A stretch of DNA of 64,000 bases from Trichodelitschia bisporula (taxonomy: Eukaryota > Ascomycota > Dothideomycetes > Phaeotrichales > Phaeotrichaceae). Positions within the stretch are counted from its first letter, which is position 1, and every line of letters starts with the position of its first letter. A program made the translations under genes and the position numbers. The stretch spans positions 1,391,228 through 1,455,227 of the forward strand of contig ML996689.1 in NCBI GenBank assembly GCA_010356995.1, in the 5' to 3' direction. The notes below the pieces were generated by a model, which was given only the letters and a program-made list of their open reading frames with translations, searched no databases and was not told where the DNA came from. Shown here piece after piece: positions 1 through 10,047 of this stretch.

Positions 1-684
1 CGTTGCGCCGCGCGCGAGGTGGCGACGGAGACGTTGATGAACCTCGCGCCAACAAGGCCAACGGCCCGCACAACTCGTCACCCCCCCATCCTCCCCTCCA
101 TTCGGCAGGGTAAAACATGGGGCTTAGCGGGCAGTTTGTTGGGGGGCTCAAGTCGAGAGCCGTGGCGCAGCACGACTTGAGCGCAGATCTGGCCAACGAC
201 ATTGATGAGAGGGGCGAGCGCCACATGTCGCTTGCGCGTTGTGTCGATGTAGAGCAGGGGGGTTATCAAAGGTTGCGGCTTGGGAGATGGAGACTAACTT
301 TAGTCGCTATCTTCGACTCTTCCTGTGGCTGTTGGTAATTTGCTTGGGAATCTTGAAACAATCGCTGACCAACAGGCCGGGTCAAGTAGGATGGGCCAAT
401 AGCGCTGAGGGGATAAAAGTACGCAGCTGCTTACCTAGGCCGCACGGCGCCAAATGTATCCAGTACGTACCTCATGTCTAGGGTACTGTGTAGGTAGTTT
501 TACGGTGAGCGATCTCCGGCATATTCGGAAAAGAGGATACCAAGTCTGTGGGTGGCCTTTTACCTCCGTAAAGGGTTGATACCTGCTAGAGCTCACTCCT
601 CATACGGATGTACTGACCAGCAATCGAGTGGGATATCGGCTCTAGCATTACGGTAATAATCTTAACACGCATAGTGCCATTCCT
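1..684. other. Intergenic, no gene recognised
   Basis: Short open frames only, none with recognisable protein similarity or a convincing spliced continuation. The right end is the 3' flank of the SDR gene on the minus strand. A gene cut by the left window edge cannot be excluded. Confidence 0.5.
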
Positions 685-1774
685 TTAAGTAGATGGCGCT
701 GGCAAAACATCATTCTTCGTCCCGTCCCGCATCAGTTCCTGCATCCAGTTTGGCCAGCCGCGTGCGCTTTGGGCGGCTGCCATCCACCCAGGAAGGACGA
801 CTTGACCACTCTGGCCGCTCAGGACTTGCTTGACGATGGCATTGGCAACTGTTTGCGGCGATATGACAACAGCCTTGCTCTTTCCCAACGAATCGGCGAA
901 TGTATCAACCAACTTCGTGCTCACAAAGATGGGGTGCACACTACTGGTCCTAACATGCGGCGCCTTATACCTGTGCTTCAGTTCAGACGTCAGACCTTCG
1001 TGCAGTGCAAGCACGCCCGCTTTGGTCGCCGAGTAGTCGACGAGTCCTGGACAACTGACGAAGCTAGCCATGCTAGCGGTGGTGACGACATGGCCTTTGT
1101 TGACCTGGACCATGTGCGGCAGGAAGGCCTGGAGGGTGTAAAAGTTGCTGAGAACGTTGACATCAAACAGTTTTCGAAGGTACTGGGGAGTTGATTCCAG
1201 AATCGTGTGAGCGTCAGCTATGCCGGCATTGTTGAGAAGGATAGACGGGTGGCCGAATGTCGTTCGGATTGCATCTGCCGTTGCATCGACCTCCTCCTTG
1301 ACCGCGATGTTGCACTTGAAGTACTTGACGTTGCTTACTTTGTGGGGTTAGCGGCTTCGAGAATAGCGGGTAGAGGGGGTCTAGCTGACATTTCTGCAGC
1401 TCCTCCGGGAGAGATGAGATGTCCATAACAGCAACTTTAATGCCCTTGGCCGCCAGTCCAGCCACGGTGAGTGCTCCGATGCCGTTCGAGCCTCCAGTCA
1501 CGACGGCCACCTCTTCGTCCCACTTCCACTTTGGCCCGCTCCTCAGCTGCCAGTTATTCAGCGCCCACGCGTTGAGCCGGCGGTTCAGCGCCCACACAAA
1601 GCCGAGGCCGAGAATCCATTTTAAGGAAGAATGGTACCGAGTATCGAATGGCGTCTTCGAAATGATGCGAATGAGAGCGTCACGCAGTCTGTCCGGCCCA
1701 TGCGCCAAGATGATGAGACAAGATGCCGTGCCAAATATGGTGCCATGATCTATGATCTTTGAAACTGCCGACAT
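685..1774 (-). CDS. Short-chain dehydrogenase/reductase (SDR), RDH10/SDR16C-like
   Basis: This is a classical SDR oxidoreductase using NAD(P)(H); its substrate is unknown. I read two exons, 1390-1774 and 685-1337, split by a 52-nt intron (1338-1389) with a GTCAGC donor, a GCTAAC branch site and an AAG acceptor. The product is about 345 aa. A hydrophobic N-terminal segment (FGTASCLIILA) suggests a membrane anchor, as in retinol dehydrogenase-like SDRs. The Rossmann motif is VVTGGSNGIG, followed by LLNNAGIAD, a catalytic Ser region (TASMASFVS) and the active-site pair Y230/K234 in DYSATKAG. An in-frame ATG at 1846 would add 24 residues; I prefer 1774 because that extension is polar and unlike family N-termini. 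It is divergent from MTG2. Assignment to the SDR fold is secure; the subfamily is inferred. Confidence 0.88.
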
Positions 1775-2558
1775 GATGCTTATGCGCCTTTGTTGTTCTG
1801 TCTCGTCCGTGAAAACTGAGGCTATCAAGTTCGCGGCTGATAACAAAGGAGGGGGGAGGCTATCACGTGGAGGGCGTCAACGGAGGCTGACAGCAGAAGT
1901 TCTAATCCGAAAGATCTTATGTCCGTGGACGGGTGCTAGGTACTTCGAGGAATTATTTGTTGACTTCAAAGCTTGACTTCATATGTGCCGAGGAGCAGAG
2001 AGCAGCTGTCAGATGTGACCTATCGTACCCGTTAGCGCAACGCGCGGCCGCGCTGGAATGCGGGGGTTCTGGCGCCATGGGATCGAGCGATTCGCGTTAA
2101 CTCGGATTCACGGTTCCAAGGCACCAGGAGAGGGATCTTGTCTTTATGTTGAGGACTTGGGAGGAATCTTCATATGGCCTTGAGGTGCGAACTGACAAAA
2201 TGTCTTCGGAATGGTGCGGGCATAACGGAACCTAAGTTCAAACTATTCCATTGTGAGTTTCGGTTGAACGCGATACAGGACCACCGCATCTTATCATATT
2301 TGAGCCAGATATGAAGAACATCAAGCATTAGGCATGAAAGATGGAGTCGTGCGAGGTTTGTTTCACAGAATCAGGGCTGATATATGGAGCATGCATATCA
2401 CGTGATAGGGCGCCAGCGCGCGATGATCCATAAAAAATTCCACCATGAGCTGAGCTTTCAACGTCGTGTCTACACAATAATGCCTTACATACCCCACCTC
2501 TCGTTGGTGTAGGTGCAACCCTTTCGGATCCAAGGAGCGTCTGCAGTCTGGAAGAACC
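1775..2558. promoter_or_regulatory. Shared divergent upstream region of the SDR gene and MTG2
   Basis: This 784-nt region lies between two divergent start codons. It contains a 12-bp perfect palindrome, TATCACGTGATA, at 2396-2407, about 150 nt before the MTG2 ATG, and a second CACGTG-containing site (ATCACGTGGA) near 1863. CACGTG is the core of bHLH binding sites of the Cbf1 type in fungi. No TATA box is obvious. The regulatory role is inferred. Confidence 0.5.
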
Positions 2559-4280
2559 ATGCCGTGCCCGAACCTCAACACCCTCACGCCCTTCCTTTAT
2601 CCTTTCTCTGAGTCCGACCTCCTCGCAGCCTACCGCTTCGCCCGTCGCATAGCCTCGTCAGCCCCGCGACGACTACATCGCTATACCCATACGGCCCCGG
2701 CTATCGTTACCTCTCGGCTCAATCCTACCCCAGACAACTATGCAACCACCCCCTTCACCGACCGCTGCACAATATCGCTGCACGCAGGCTCAGGAGGAAA
2801 TGGCTGCGTGTCTTTTGTGCGCGAAAAATTTATCTCCGAGGGCCCACCAAACGGCGGAGATGGCGGCAGTGGTGGAAATATCTACATCCAAGCTATACGC
2901 AATGAGACCTCTCTACACAAGGTGGCGCGCATACGCGACTTCCGGGCAGGACGTGGAGGTCATGGGCAAGGGAGCAGTAAGGGCGGGCAGCGTGGAGAGG
3001 ACATCGTGATCCAAGTCCCTGTTGGTACGGTGGTGAGGGAGCTCTCGAGGTGGGATCCAGTAGCAGTGGAGGAGGAACTGTTCTGGGAGGATCTCAAGGA
3101 GAAGCGCCGCCTGAAGAAGGAGGCGGCGATCGCAGCAGCTGAGGCCGCCGCTGAAGCCGCTGAAGCTGCAAAACTGGCCGGCGAAGAGCTGCCTGAAGAA
3201 GTTAAAGACACTCCGACGTTTGAGGTAGAAACTATTCCTGGCGCAAAGCGTCGTGAGAAGTGGTTGCTCTATCCCGGAGCTAACCTGTCCACCCTTCTTA
3301 CCAGCGAACTCCCCGATCTACCTCGCCCGGAGCGCTCCAGCCTTGCAGCAATGGAGCCTCGCTCGCCCATCCGTCTCGATCTCGATGAGCCCATGGAGCG
3401 GCCTCTTCTGCTCGCCGCGGGCGCCCTGGGCGGACACGGCAACCCGCACTTTGCGAAGAAGGAAATGCCCCGGCCTAAATTTGCCACCAAGGGCAATGGC
3501 GGGCTGCGCCTGATGCTACATCTGGAGCTCAAGCTCCTGGCGGACGTAGGGCTCGTTGGACTTCCTAACGCAGGGAAGAGCACTCTCTTGCGCGCCGTCA
3601 GCAACTCTCGCGCCCGCGTCGGCAGCTGGGCTTTCACAACACTCCAACCGAACATAGGCACGGTCGTACTAGACGACTTTAAAGGCCGCCCGAGGTTCGA
3701 TGCCCACGTCACCAAGGGCCGGACAAAGTTCACTATCGCTGATATCCCCGGCCTGATTGAAGACGCGCATTTGGATAAAGGCCTTGGTCTCGATTTCCTT
3801 CGCCACGTCGAACGCGCCGCTGTGCTCGCCTTTGTGCTCGATCTCTCCGCCGGCGATGCCGTCGCCGCACTTAAGGCGCTGTGGCGCGAGGTCAGTGCCT
3901 TTGAACAGCGCAGTTCGAAGGAGAGGCTGGACGAAAGCGCTGCTATCGTTGACTGGCAGCCACTCGACGCCATTGCGCCCATTGATCCTGATGCACCGTT
4001 CGAACTGCCTCCGCTCGAGCTTCCGCCCATGTCAGGGAAGCCGTGGTTCGTGGTCGCAACTAAGGCGGATTTAGAGGGCACGCAAGATAACTTTGCGCGC
4101 CTGCAGGCGTACCTCAATGATGTGGCCGCCGGCGCGCAAGAGCACCCATCTGGCCACGAGGATGCCTGGAAGGAGGTCCTACGGGTACTTCCGGTGAGCG
4201 CTATTCAGGGAGCAGGAGTGGAGCAGCTTCCGGAGGTTGTGCTGGAGCTACTGGATCGCGGTTCTGCGCAAGGGACCTAG
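2559..4280 (+). CDS. mtg2: Mitochondrial Obg-family GTPase (MTG2-like)
   Basis: This Obg/CgtA-type GTPase probably assists assembly of the mitochondrial large ribosomal subunit. It is an uninterrupted 573-aa frame. The N-terminus is rich in Arg, Ser and Ala with few acidic residues, as expected for a mitochondrial presequence. It is followed by the glycine-rich Obg fold (GSGGNGCVSF, GGDGGSGGNIY, RAGRGGHGQG). The G domain shows G1 GLPNAGKST (334-342), G3 DIPGLIEDA (from 395), G4 TKAD (501-504) and G5 PVSAIQ. The Obg fold is interrupted at about residues 178-215 by a charged Ala/Glu/Lys-rich insert likely to be helical. The upstream region is shared with the SDR gene, and the 3' end converges on UBC12 about 200 nt away. 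Confidence 0.95.
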   Translation: MPCPNLNTLTPFLYPFSESDLLAAYRFARRIASSAPRRLHRYTHTAPAIVTSRLNPTPDNYATTPFTDRCTISLHAGSGGNGCVSFVREKFISEGPPNGGDGGSGGNIYIQAIRNETSLHKVARIRDFRAGRGGHGQGSSKGGQRGEDIVIQVPVGTVVRELSRWDPVAVEEELFWEDLKEKRRLKKEAAIAAAEAAAEAAEAAKLAGEELPEEVKDTPTFEVETIPGAKRREKWLLYPGANLSTLLTSELPDLPRPERSSLAAMEPRSPIRLDLDEPMERPLLLAAGALGGHGNPHFAKKEMPRPKFATKGNGGLRLMLHLELKLLADVGLVGLPNAGKSTLLRAVSNSRARVGSWAFTTLQPNIGTVVLDDFKGRPRFDAHVTKGRTKFTIADIPGLIEDAHLDKGLGLDFLRHVERAAVLAFVLDLSAGDAVAALKALWREVSAFEQRSSKERLDESAAIVDWQPLDAIAPIDPDAPFELPPLELPPMSGKPWFVVATKADLEGTQDNFARLQAYLNDVAAGAQEHPSGHEDAWKEVLRVLPVSAIQGAGVEQLPEVVLELLDRGSAQGT

Positions 4281-4310
4281 GGCACATAGCTCTGCGCGCT
4301 AACCAAGGGA

Positions 4311-4344
4311 CTTGAACGAACAGCTTCGCAAGCGATCGTTCAAG
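4311..4344 (+). terminator. Perfect 9-bp inverted repeat in the MTG2 3' flank
   Basis: CTTGAACGA (4311-4319) pairs perfectly with TCGTTCAAG (4336-4344). Inside the loop a second short pairing, GCTT with AAGC around CGC, is possible. It starts 31 nt after the MTG2 stop codon, between converging genes. It could be a 3'-UTR hairpin or mark a 3'-end region; the function is inferred. Confidence 0.4.
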
Positions 4345-4488
4345 CCTGATGAAATCGCCTATTTAGTTTAAAAATAAGCCCTCGCTCCCATGCCTTCGCC
4401 CCTTTGTCAAATCCATATGGACGCCCGCAAACAACCAGACCCTTCTATATGACCACTTACCCTCCATTCGCCTCCATGCTGCATGCTG

Positions 4489-5168
4489 CTATTTCATGAC
4501 ACGGTCGAAAGTCTCCCCTTTGACGGAGTTGCCCATCATGGAAGATCGCACGTTGCGCTTGAATGTCTCTCGGCTATTCTTCAGATCTTCCGCCGCAATC
4601 TTATTGAGAGGATCTGAGGCGTTCGGTTCAAGGAAGAGGAACTGAAGGCCGACAATGACCGCATGGAGATTCAGCACCGGCTTCCAGTCTTCGCGCAAGA
4701 TGTTGAGGCACACGTTGCCCTCCAGATTGATGTTGGGATGGTAGATCTTCTCCCTGCACCTAACCTTCGGGGGCTCATGGGGAAAGTTCTGGTTGATAGC
4801 AAAGTCGAAGGTGAAGCGACCGCCGTTGTACAGCCCCTCATCCGGTTCAATCGTGAGTATGAAGTTGAGAATGTCGTCCGGATTCGGGAACTCGGTCTTC
4901 ATCGTCGGGCCCAGGGCCAACTCAGAGAGATCTTGAGGGTTAGCTTAGTGCCAAATCTTGCTGGGGAATGATATGGAGAACGGTACCTTTCTGTACGCGC
5001 AGCTGAGCTGCTGTCACGCGCTTCTTAGCCCCGCCTGGTGTACTTGCAGCTTGCTGCTGCTGCTGCTTCTAGTAGGCTGTTAGTGCTAGACCATTATAGA
5101 GCACGCCGGAGACTGCTTGTGCCGCGACGTGGGGCTAATGTACTCGCCATGGACCATAGTTTCAACAT
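4489..5168 (-). CDS. ubc12: NEDD8-conjugating E2 enzyme UBC12 (UBE2M)
   Basis: This E2 enzyme carries NEDD8/Rub1 as a thioester and passes it to cullins. Exons are 5148-5168, 4987-5068 and 4489-4931, giving 181 aa, close to the family norm. The N-terminus MLKLWSMKQQQQQAA followed by KKRVTAAQLRVQKDL is the UBC12-specific extension that docks on the NEDD8 E1. The catalytic Cys is C109 in GNVCLNILREDW, after the HPN motif of the UBC fold. Intron 2 (4932-4986) is canonical. Intron 1 (5069-5147) works in frame only with a GCGAGT donor: the nearby GT donors that precede the first in-frame stop all leave the wrong phase for the CTAG acceptor. A less likely alternative is the GT at 5143 spliced to an AAG inside the CAG run, which would delete the glutamines. 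Confidence 0.95.
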
Positions 5169-7131
5169 GATGGGAGGTGCGCGGGGAGAGTTGCGGGTGG
5201 CGGGGCGCGAGCGGGGTTGAAGGAGCGTGCCGGCGCGAAGGCAAAAATCACGAAAATGGGGCTATCCGCGGGGTGGGTTAAGGAGTGCAGGGGCTCTGCG
5301 TGTAACAAAGAGATGCGCTGGCAGTTCTTGCAATGAGGTTGTTGGTCATTCACTTCTGGCAGTCGAAAGTCATTCGCGCGAGTGTGGCGGTGGCGGTGGC
5401 GCTGGTTAGGCCATCACGCATTCAGTATATGTGGCGCAGTTCCGCAGCGTTCAGATAATGGCCTCGGTTGGATTTCAAAGTCAACGTCTCATCATGTAGT
5501 GAAATTCTCTTTTGCATCATCTCAGTTCAAAGACCAACATTGAAAGATCGGCCAAAATTCCTTTGCTCGGCTTGGATGGATATCATTGCAGGGCGCATGC
5601 GGTTCTTGAGAATACCGGAGTCGTGTCATCATTCATTGCGACAAACATGACAACTGGAGACTGCTACCTATAATAGAATCGGATCTCGGTTCAAGGACTT
5701 GTGAAGTCCTTGCGAACCCTACCGTTGGGCCTGAACACCCGGTTCAGTCTTGAGAGAAATCATGGGTCATCTAATTCTCACAGCCGGGTCCTTGGTACTA
5801 TCGTAACGCCGCGGGATATCAACCAGCTCGCAGAGATTACACATCGAGGCTTTGAGCATCCATAATCTAATCACCGTTGCGCAGGTAGCTTCTGACCGCT
5901 GGAAATTAGCATGACCTTTGGTACTAAGCGGCATGGCGTGCTCTTGATAGCGGTACCGGTAGAGACATGTAGCGGCTGACAGTTAGCAGCCTTGGCCATA
6001 TGTCTCTTGAGAATTTCGGCAACTATCCATTCGGGTTAAGTCCAATATAAAACAAGATTTAAGGTAAAGGAAGAACGTGTCCATCGTGAGAGGTACAAAG
6101 AGGTCAAAGGCTGAGATCTGAAATAAGGAACTGTTCATTTCTCTTCGCAGCATCGTTGTCTTCCCGAATGCCACCGAACGCGGAAAGAAGTTCGTGGCAT
6201 CGGAAGTTACATCCGAACACCCAAGGCAGCACAATCGGTGAGATCCCGTCAGCATTTGTGTGACGAAGGAAGTCCTCAAATGCCAAGTCAACTTTCCCCG
6301 GTTTGCGTTCGATGAAGGCTAGAAGGTCAGTGCGCACCCGGAAGGATGCGCAACATTTACTCGTAGACAACCACGCGGACTTCGTCTACTGCGATGCTTT
6401 GTGCTCTTCTGACCACTAGGAAGCATAGGAAGCTCGCAATTATGCCTATTTTAGCCCCGCTCTCCGCTTACTACTGTATCCCACGCCAATCCTCCCGCTA
6501 AGTGTTCCCTGGATCCGGAACTTCCAGGAACGAGCACATGGCGGGGAAATGACCCCTCAGATAAGACTGAAAGCAATATTCCGATGTACTTATCTATACC
6601 GCTAACATGCAGTTCTCCTTCGCCTTTGCCTTCTGCCTAGGTTGTCGTAACCATTCCGTCGGAGTTTCATGGTTCCCAAGAAACGGACCATCCGAAAGAC
6701 CCCCGTCTCATTGCACCGTTGATCAGGTTCACTTCCTGTATATAGGGCGCGGCCAAGGTCCGCGTCGGCCCTTTCGACATATATACTTCGGTTGAAATGT
6801 TGCGCACCTGCACCGGTTACGTTTCTTATCTATATCGCTCTCATCGACCGACTCTGCAACTGCGGGGAAGCTCACAGCCACAGCGTCATCTCACCTACAG
6901 CTTCCAAGTAGCTAGAGCCCCATCCCACGCCCTATATTCAGCCACAAGGTTGGTGATGCCAGCTAGGCCTCACGGCAACCCCACATCTTTAGTTTCACTC
7001 AGGTTCCCTTATCGCAGGAGTAGCGGGTCCTTCGGCCGTTGGTGACATCGAGTATGGACGGCTGAAGTTATAAGATTCGCATTGGTTCTCCATTTCGTTT
7101 CCATCGTTCATTGACGTCCCATCTCTCAACG
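5169..7131. other. Intergenic, no gene recognised; two short hairpins
   Basis: About 2 kb without a convincing coding region; the longer open frames are under 110 codons and match nothing I know. Two adjacent inverted repeats lie at 5688-5718 and 5731-5747. The right part is the upstream region of the amidase gene and contains TATATAGGG near 6738 and CATATATAC near 6779, possible TATA-like elements. Confidence 0.5.
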
Positions 7132-9135
7132 ATGCTTTTAAGTGGGAAGCTCTCCATTTTGGGCGCCTTCGGGCTGTTCCTGGCAAGCTCTTCAGCCGCC
7201 ACATCCCTCACCTCTACCGGCTTCACCTCTACTGTCAATGGCATCTCTTACTTCTCTCCCCCCAAGTCGGTCGGCACGATCAAGCTTGGCAAAGGCGTCT
7301 CAGTCGAGGCTGGCAGCTATGTACCGGTGACTGTCGTTACTACAAGTAGCGACAAATACAGCGCTTCTGACCTCTCCACAACACTGAAAAGTTTCGGGGC
7401 CAAGGACGATGTTTATCAGGACGCGTTTTCTCAGAGTGCGTACCAGTTTAACTTTCAGCGGCTTGACCCTAATCAGAATTAGTTACATATGTCCAATACA
7501 CCGGGGGACAGCCGAAGGATCCCAAGTACAAGGGCACTGTGTTGACTACCAAGACCACTGCAGCAGCGGCTATCCCGAATGGCCCGTACTTCTTGTCGTC
7601 CTCGGGTGCCCTGTTCAAGGCCTACCGCTTGTACTCCGACTCCATCGGCGCTTTTACCGAAGGCGTGATTGTCGCCGAGGACGGCTCGGGGTCTGTCCTG
7701 CCGGCCGGCGTGGCCGGTCAGTCCGTTGCCATCGCAGTCCCTTCTCGTCTGTACTATACGGCCACCGAAGCGAAGCCTCTTGCCGGGGTCCGTCTGGGCG
7801 TCAAAGATATCTACGATTTGAAGGGCCTCAAGACCAGCAATGGCAACCGCGCGTGGTATCATTTCTACCCGGAAGCCAATGGGACGGCTCCGCCTGTCCA
7901 AAATCTCATCGATGCAGGTGCTATCCCCGTCGGCAAGATGAAGACCTCACAGTTTGCCAACGGCGAGTCCGCGACAGCTGACTGGGTTGATTATCATGCG
8001 CCTTTCAACCCCCGCGGTGATGGGTACCAACAACCATCTTCGTCTTCCTCGGGTCCGGGTGCCGCTGCTGGCGCCTATGAATGGCTGGACATTGCTCTTG
8101 GCTCAGATACTGGTGGGAGTGTCCGCGGTCCGTCCCAGGTTCAGGGCCTGTTTGGCAACCGACCTTCGCATGGCCTCGTTTCACTTGACCACACGATGCC
8201 ATTGTCACCCCAGCTCGACACTCCTGGCTTGCTTACGCGCGACCCTGTCCTTCACTCAAAGGCTGCTAAAGCCATGTACAAGGCCAATCTCACCTTCGTC
8301 AATGAGTACCCGAAGGATATCCTCCTTGTCGGGTTTCCTTCCACTGCGACATCCGACAGTGAAAGGATTCTGCTCAATTTCGTCAGCTCACTGAAGTCGT
8401 TTTTGTCTGGAAATGCCTCTGTCTTCAATATCACTGCTTCATGGCTATCCTCTCGTCCTGCGAATGCGCCTGCCGATCTCAGCGCCTTTTTGAACCTCAC
8501 GTACCCCACCTTGATCACCAAGGAGCAAATTCGACTCGTCCGTGATCCGTTCTATGCCGACTATGCGAAGAAGTATGACGGTCGCCGTCCGTTTGTCAAT
8601 CCTACTCCGCTGTCCCGGTGGGCGTTCGGCGATAATACTACCGAAACCGTTGAAACGGCCGTGGCGAACAAGACGGTCTTTATGGACTGGTTCAACAGCA
8701 AGGTTCTTGCCCCAGCTCCGAAGACGTGCTCGGACAAGATTCTTTTGTACGTTGGGTCGACGGCGAGTCCCAGTTACCGTAACATCTACCTCCCGCCCCC
8801 GAGCGTACCCTTTGGCTTCTCGTCGGGGCGCTACAGTGTTCTCAGTGAGACGCCGGATCATGTCATTCCTAGTAAGTGCTGCGCAGTCTTGTGGTAAGCT
8901 GAGCTAACCTCGCATAGTTGGTGAGGCGTCGTACAACTCTACCATTACGAACCATGCAGAAGTCTTGCCGGTGACGGTTGACATCATGGCCGGGAAAGGT
9001 TGCGACGGCATGATCTTTTCTCTCACTGAAGCGTTGGTCAAGGCGGGTATTATCAAGCCTACCGTGGCTGGGGGTAGCAGCGTTTCAGGGGGCGAGATTC
9101 TCTACAAGAGAGGGATCGTGGGGAGTGAGCAATGA
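7132..9135 (+). CDS. Secreted amidase-signature hydrolase
   Basis: This is a predicted extracellular member of the amidase signature family, which hydrolyses amide bonds; the substrate is unknown. Exons are 7132-7435, 7477-8871 (or from 7483) and 8918-9135, giving 636-638 aa. Both AATCAG (ending 7476) and AATTAG (ending 7482) keep the frame, so the first acceptor is uncertain by two residues. A signal peptide covers about residues 1-23. Residues 25-190 form an N-terminal region outside the amidase core, as seen in several fungal secreted amidases. The core shows the Ser-cisSer-Lys triad: Lys near 210 in GVKDIYD, the cis-Ser near 292 in [12 protein letters not shown], and the nucleophile near 316 in [10 protein letters not shown], at the usual spacing. 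Several NxT/S sites fit secretion. The last intron (8872-8917) has a GTAAGT donor and a CTAAC branch site. Confidence 0.9.
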
Positions 9136-9492
9136 GGACATGTAAGGGTGAGTAGATGAAGTACATACCAATATGTGGTGGAAGTAATGTCTATCTAAGT
9201 CGTCGCCTCTGTGCCACACTATGTGCCAGCCGGTCTTTTGCGTTTGCCTTGCCTGTGGCCCCCATCGCCGCGGCGACGCTGTTGTGCTTTCCTTGGTTGT
9301 AGCCTCCAATGACGCCGAGATGCCATTGTGTTCTCCTTGGTAGTAGCCTTCACACGAATGCCGCGATGGTTCCCCATACCTGGTCTCTAGTCTTTAGCAT
9401 TCTTCTTCCGCAGTCATCACCACCCCTCATCCTCGCCAACAGCACCACCAGCGGACCATCATTTTCTCGTCACACAAGCTACTTTCTTTCGT
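9136..9492. other. Short intergenic region
   Basis: It lies between the amidase stop codon and the next candidate ORF. The second half is rich in C and T, as expected for a fungal transcript leader. No other feature was seen. Confidence 0.4.
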
Positions 9493-10047
9493 ATGGCTTC
9501 ATTTTCTAAATTCCCTTGTTGTAACCTAACTGACAAAGTCAGAATCATGGACAACGGTAGTGCCCGCCCCATGGTCAAAGAGGACACTGGGGAGAAGGAC
9601 AACGCGGCCGAGAGCTCGGATGGCTCGTCCTCTGGCGAGTCAATCTACCATAGTGCGACTGGGGGAGATGAGACCACGAGCAACAAGGATGGTGAAGACC
9701 AGGACGATACCTCCGACGCTCAGTCGTTTGTGACGGCTGAAACCCACCAGTCGGTTGCGCCTAGGCGCTACCAGCTTGGTCGGTTGACGCCGGAGCAGAA
9801 GGCGGCTGAGAAGGCTAAGTTTGAGTCGATACCGAACCGTCTTGGTCGTGGTCTTCCCCCATACTCGGCAGAAGTCTCCGCCTATTCGGGCAACATTCGG
9901 AGTCAGCCCGTTGGCGTCGACTATGATCGTTACCATAACGTCTCCCAAGAGTTTTTTGGACACATGGAGTCGATGTCAGGAGCGGACACGAACTCAGCTG
10001 GCGAGAATGACAGTCATGGCCAGGGCGACCGTCAGGGCCGCAACTAG
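9493..10047 (+). CDS. Hypothetical acidic, serine-rich protein
   Basis: I do not recognise this protein. It is a single open frame of 184 codons; an in-frame ATG at 9547 would give 166 aa. The N-terminal half is very acidic and Ser/Thr-rich (GEKDNAAESSDGSSSGES, then GEDQDDTSDAQSF) and is probably disordered. The middle has a basic stretch, RRYQLGRLTPEQKAAEKAKF, and then IPNRLGRGLPPYS. There is no signal peptide, membrane segment or cysteine-rich pattern. It sits on the same strand as the amidase and the TauD-like dioxygenase but has no obvious link to either. Its coding status rests on frame length, the composition of a typical disordered fungal protein and a CT-rich leader. Confidence 0.5.
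   Translation: MASFSKFPCCNLTDKVRIMDNGSARPMVKEDTGEKDNAAESSDGSSSGESIYHSATGGDETTSNKDGEDQDDTSDAQSFVTAETHQSVAPRRYQLGRLTPEQKAAEKAKFESIPNRLGRGLPPYSAEVSAYSGNIRSQPVGVDYDRYHNVSQEFFGHMESMSGADTNSAGENDSHGQGDRQGRN

Noticed and set aside
5983-6370. Overlapping 88- and 102-codon minus-strand frames
   Set aside because: The apparent starts are not convincing, no similarity was recognised, and splice sites cannot join them into a sensible protein.
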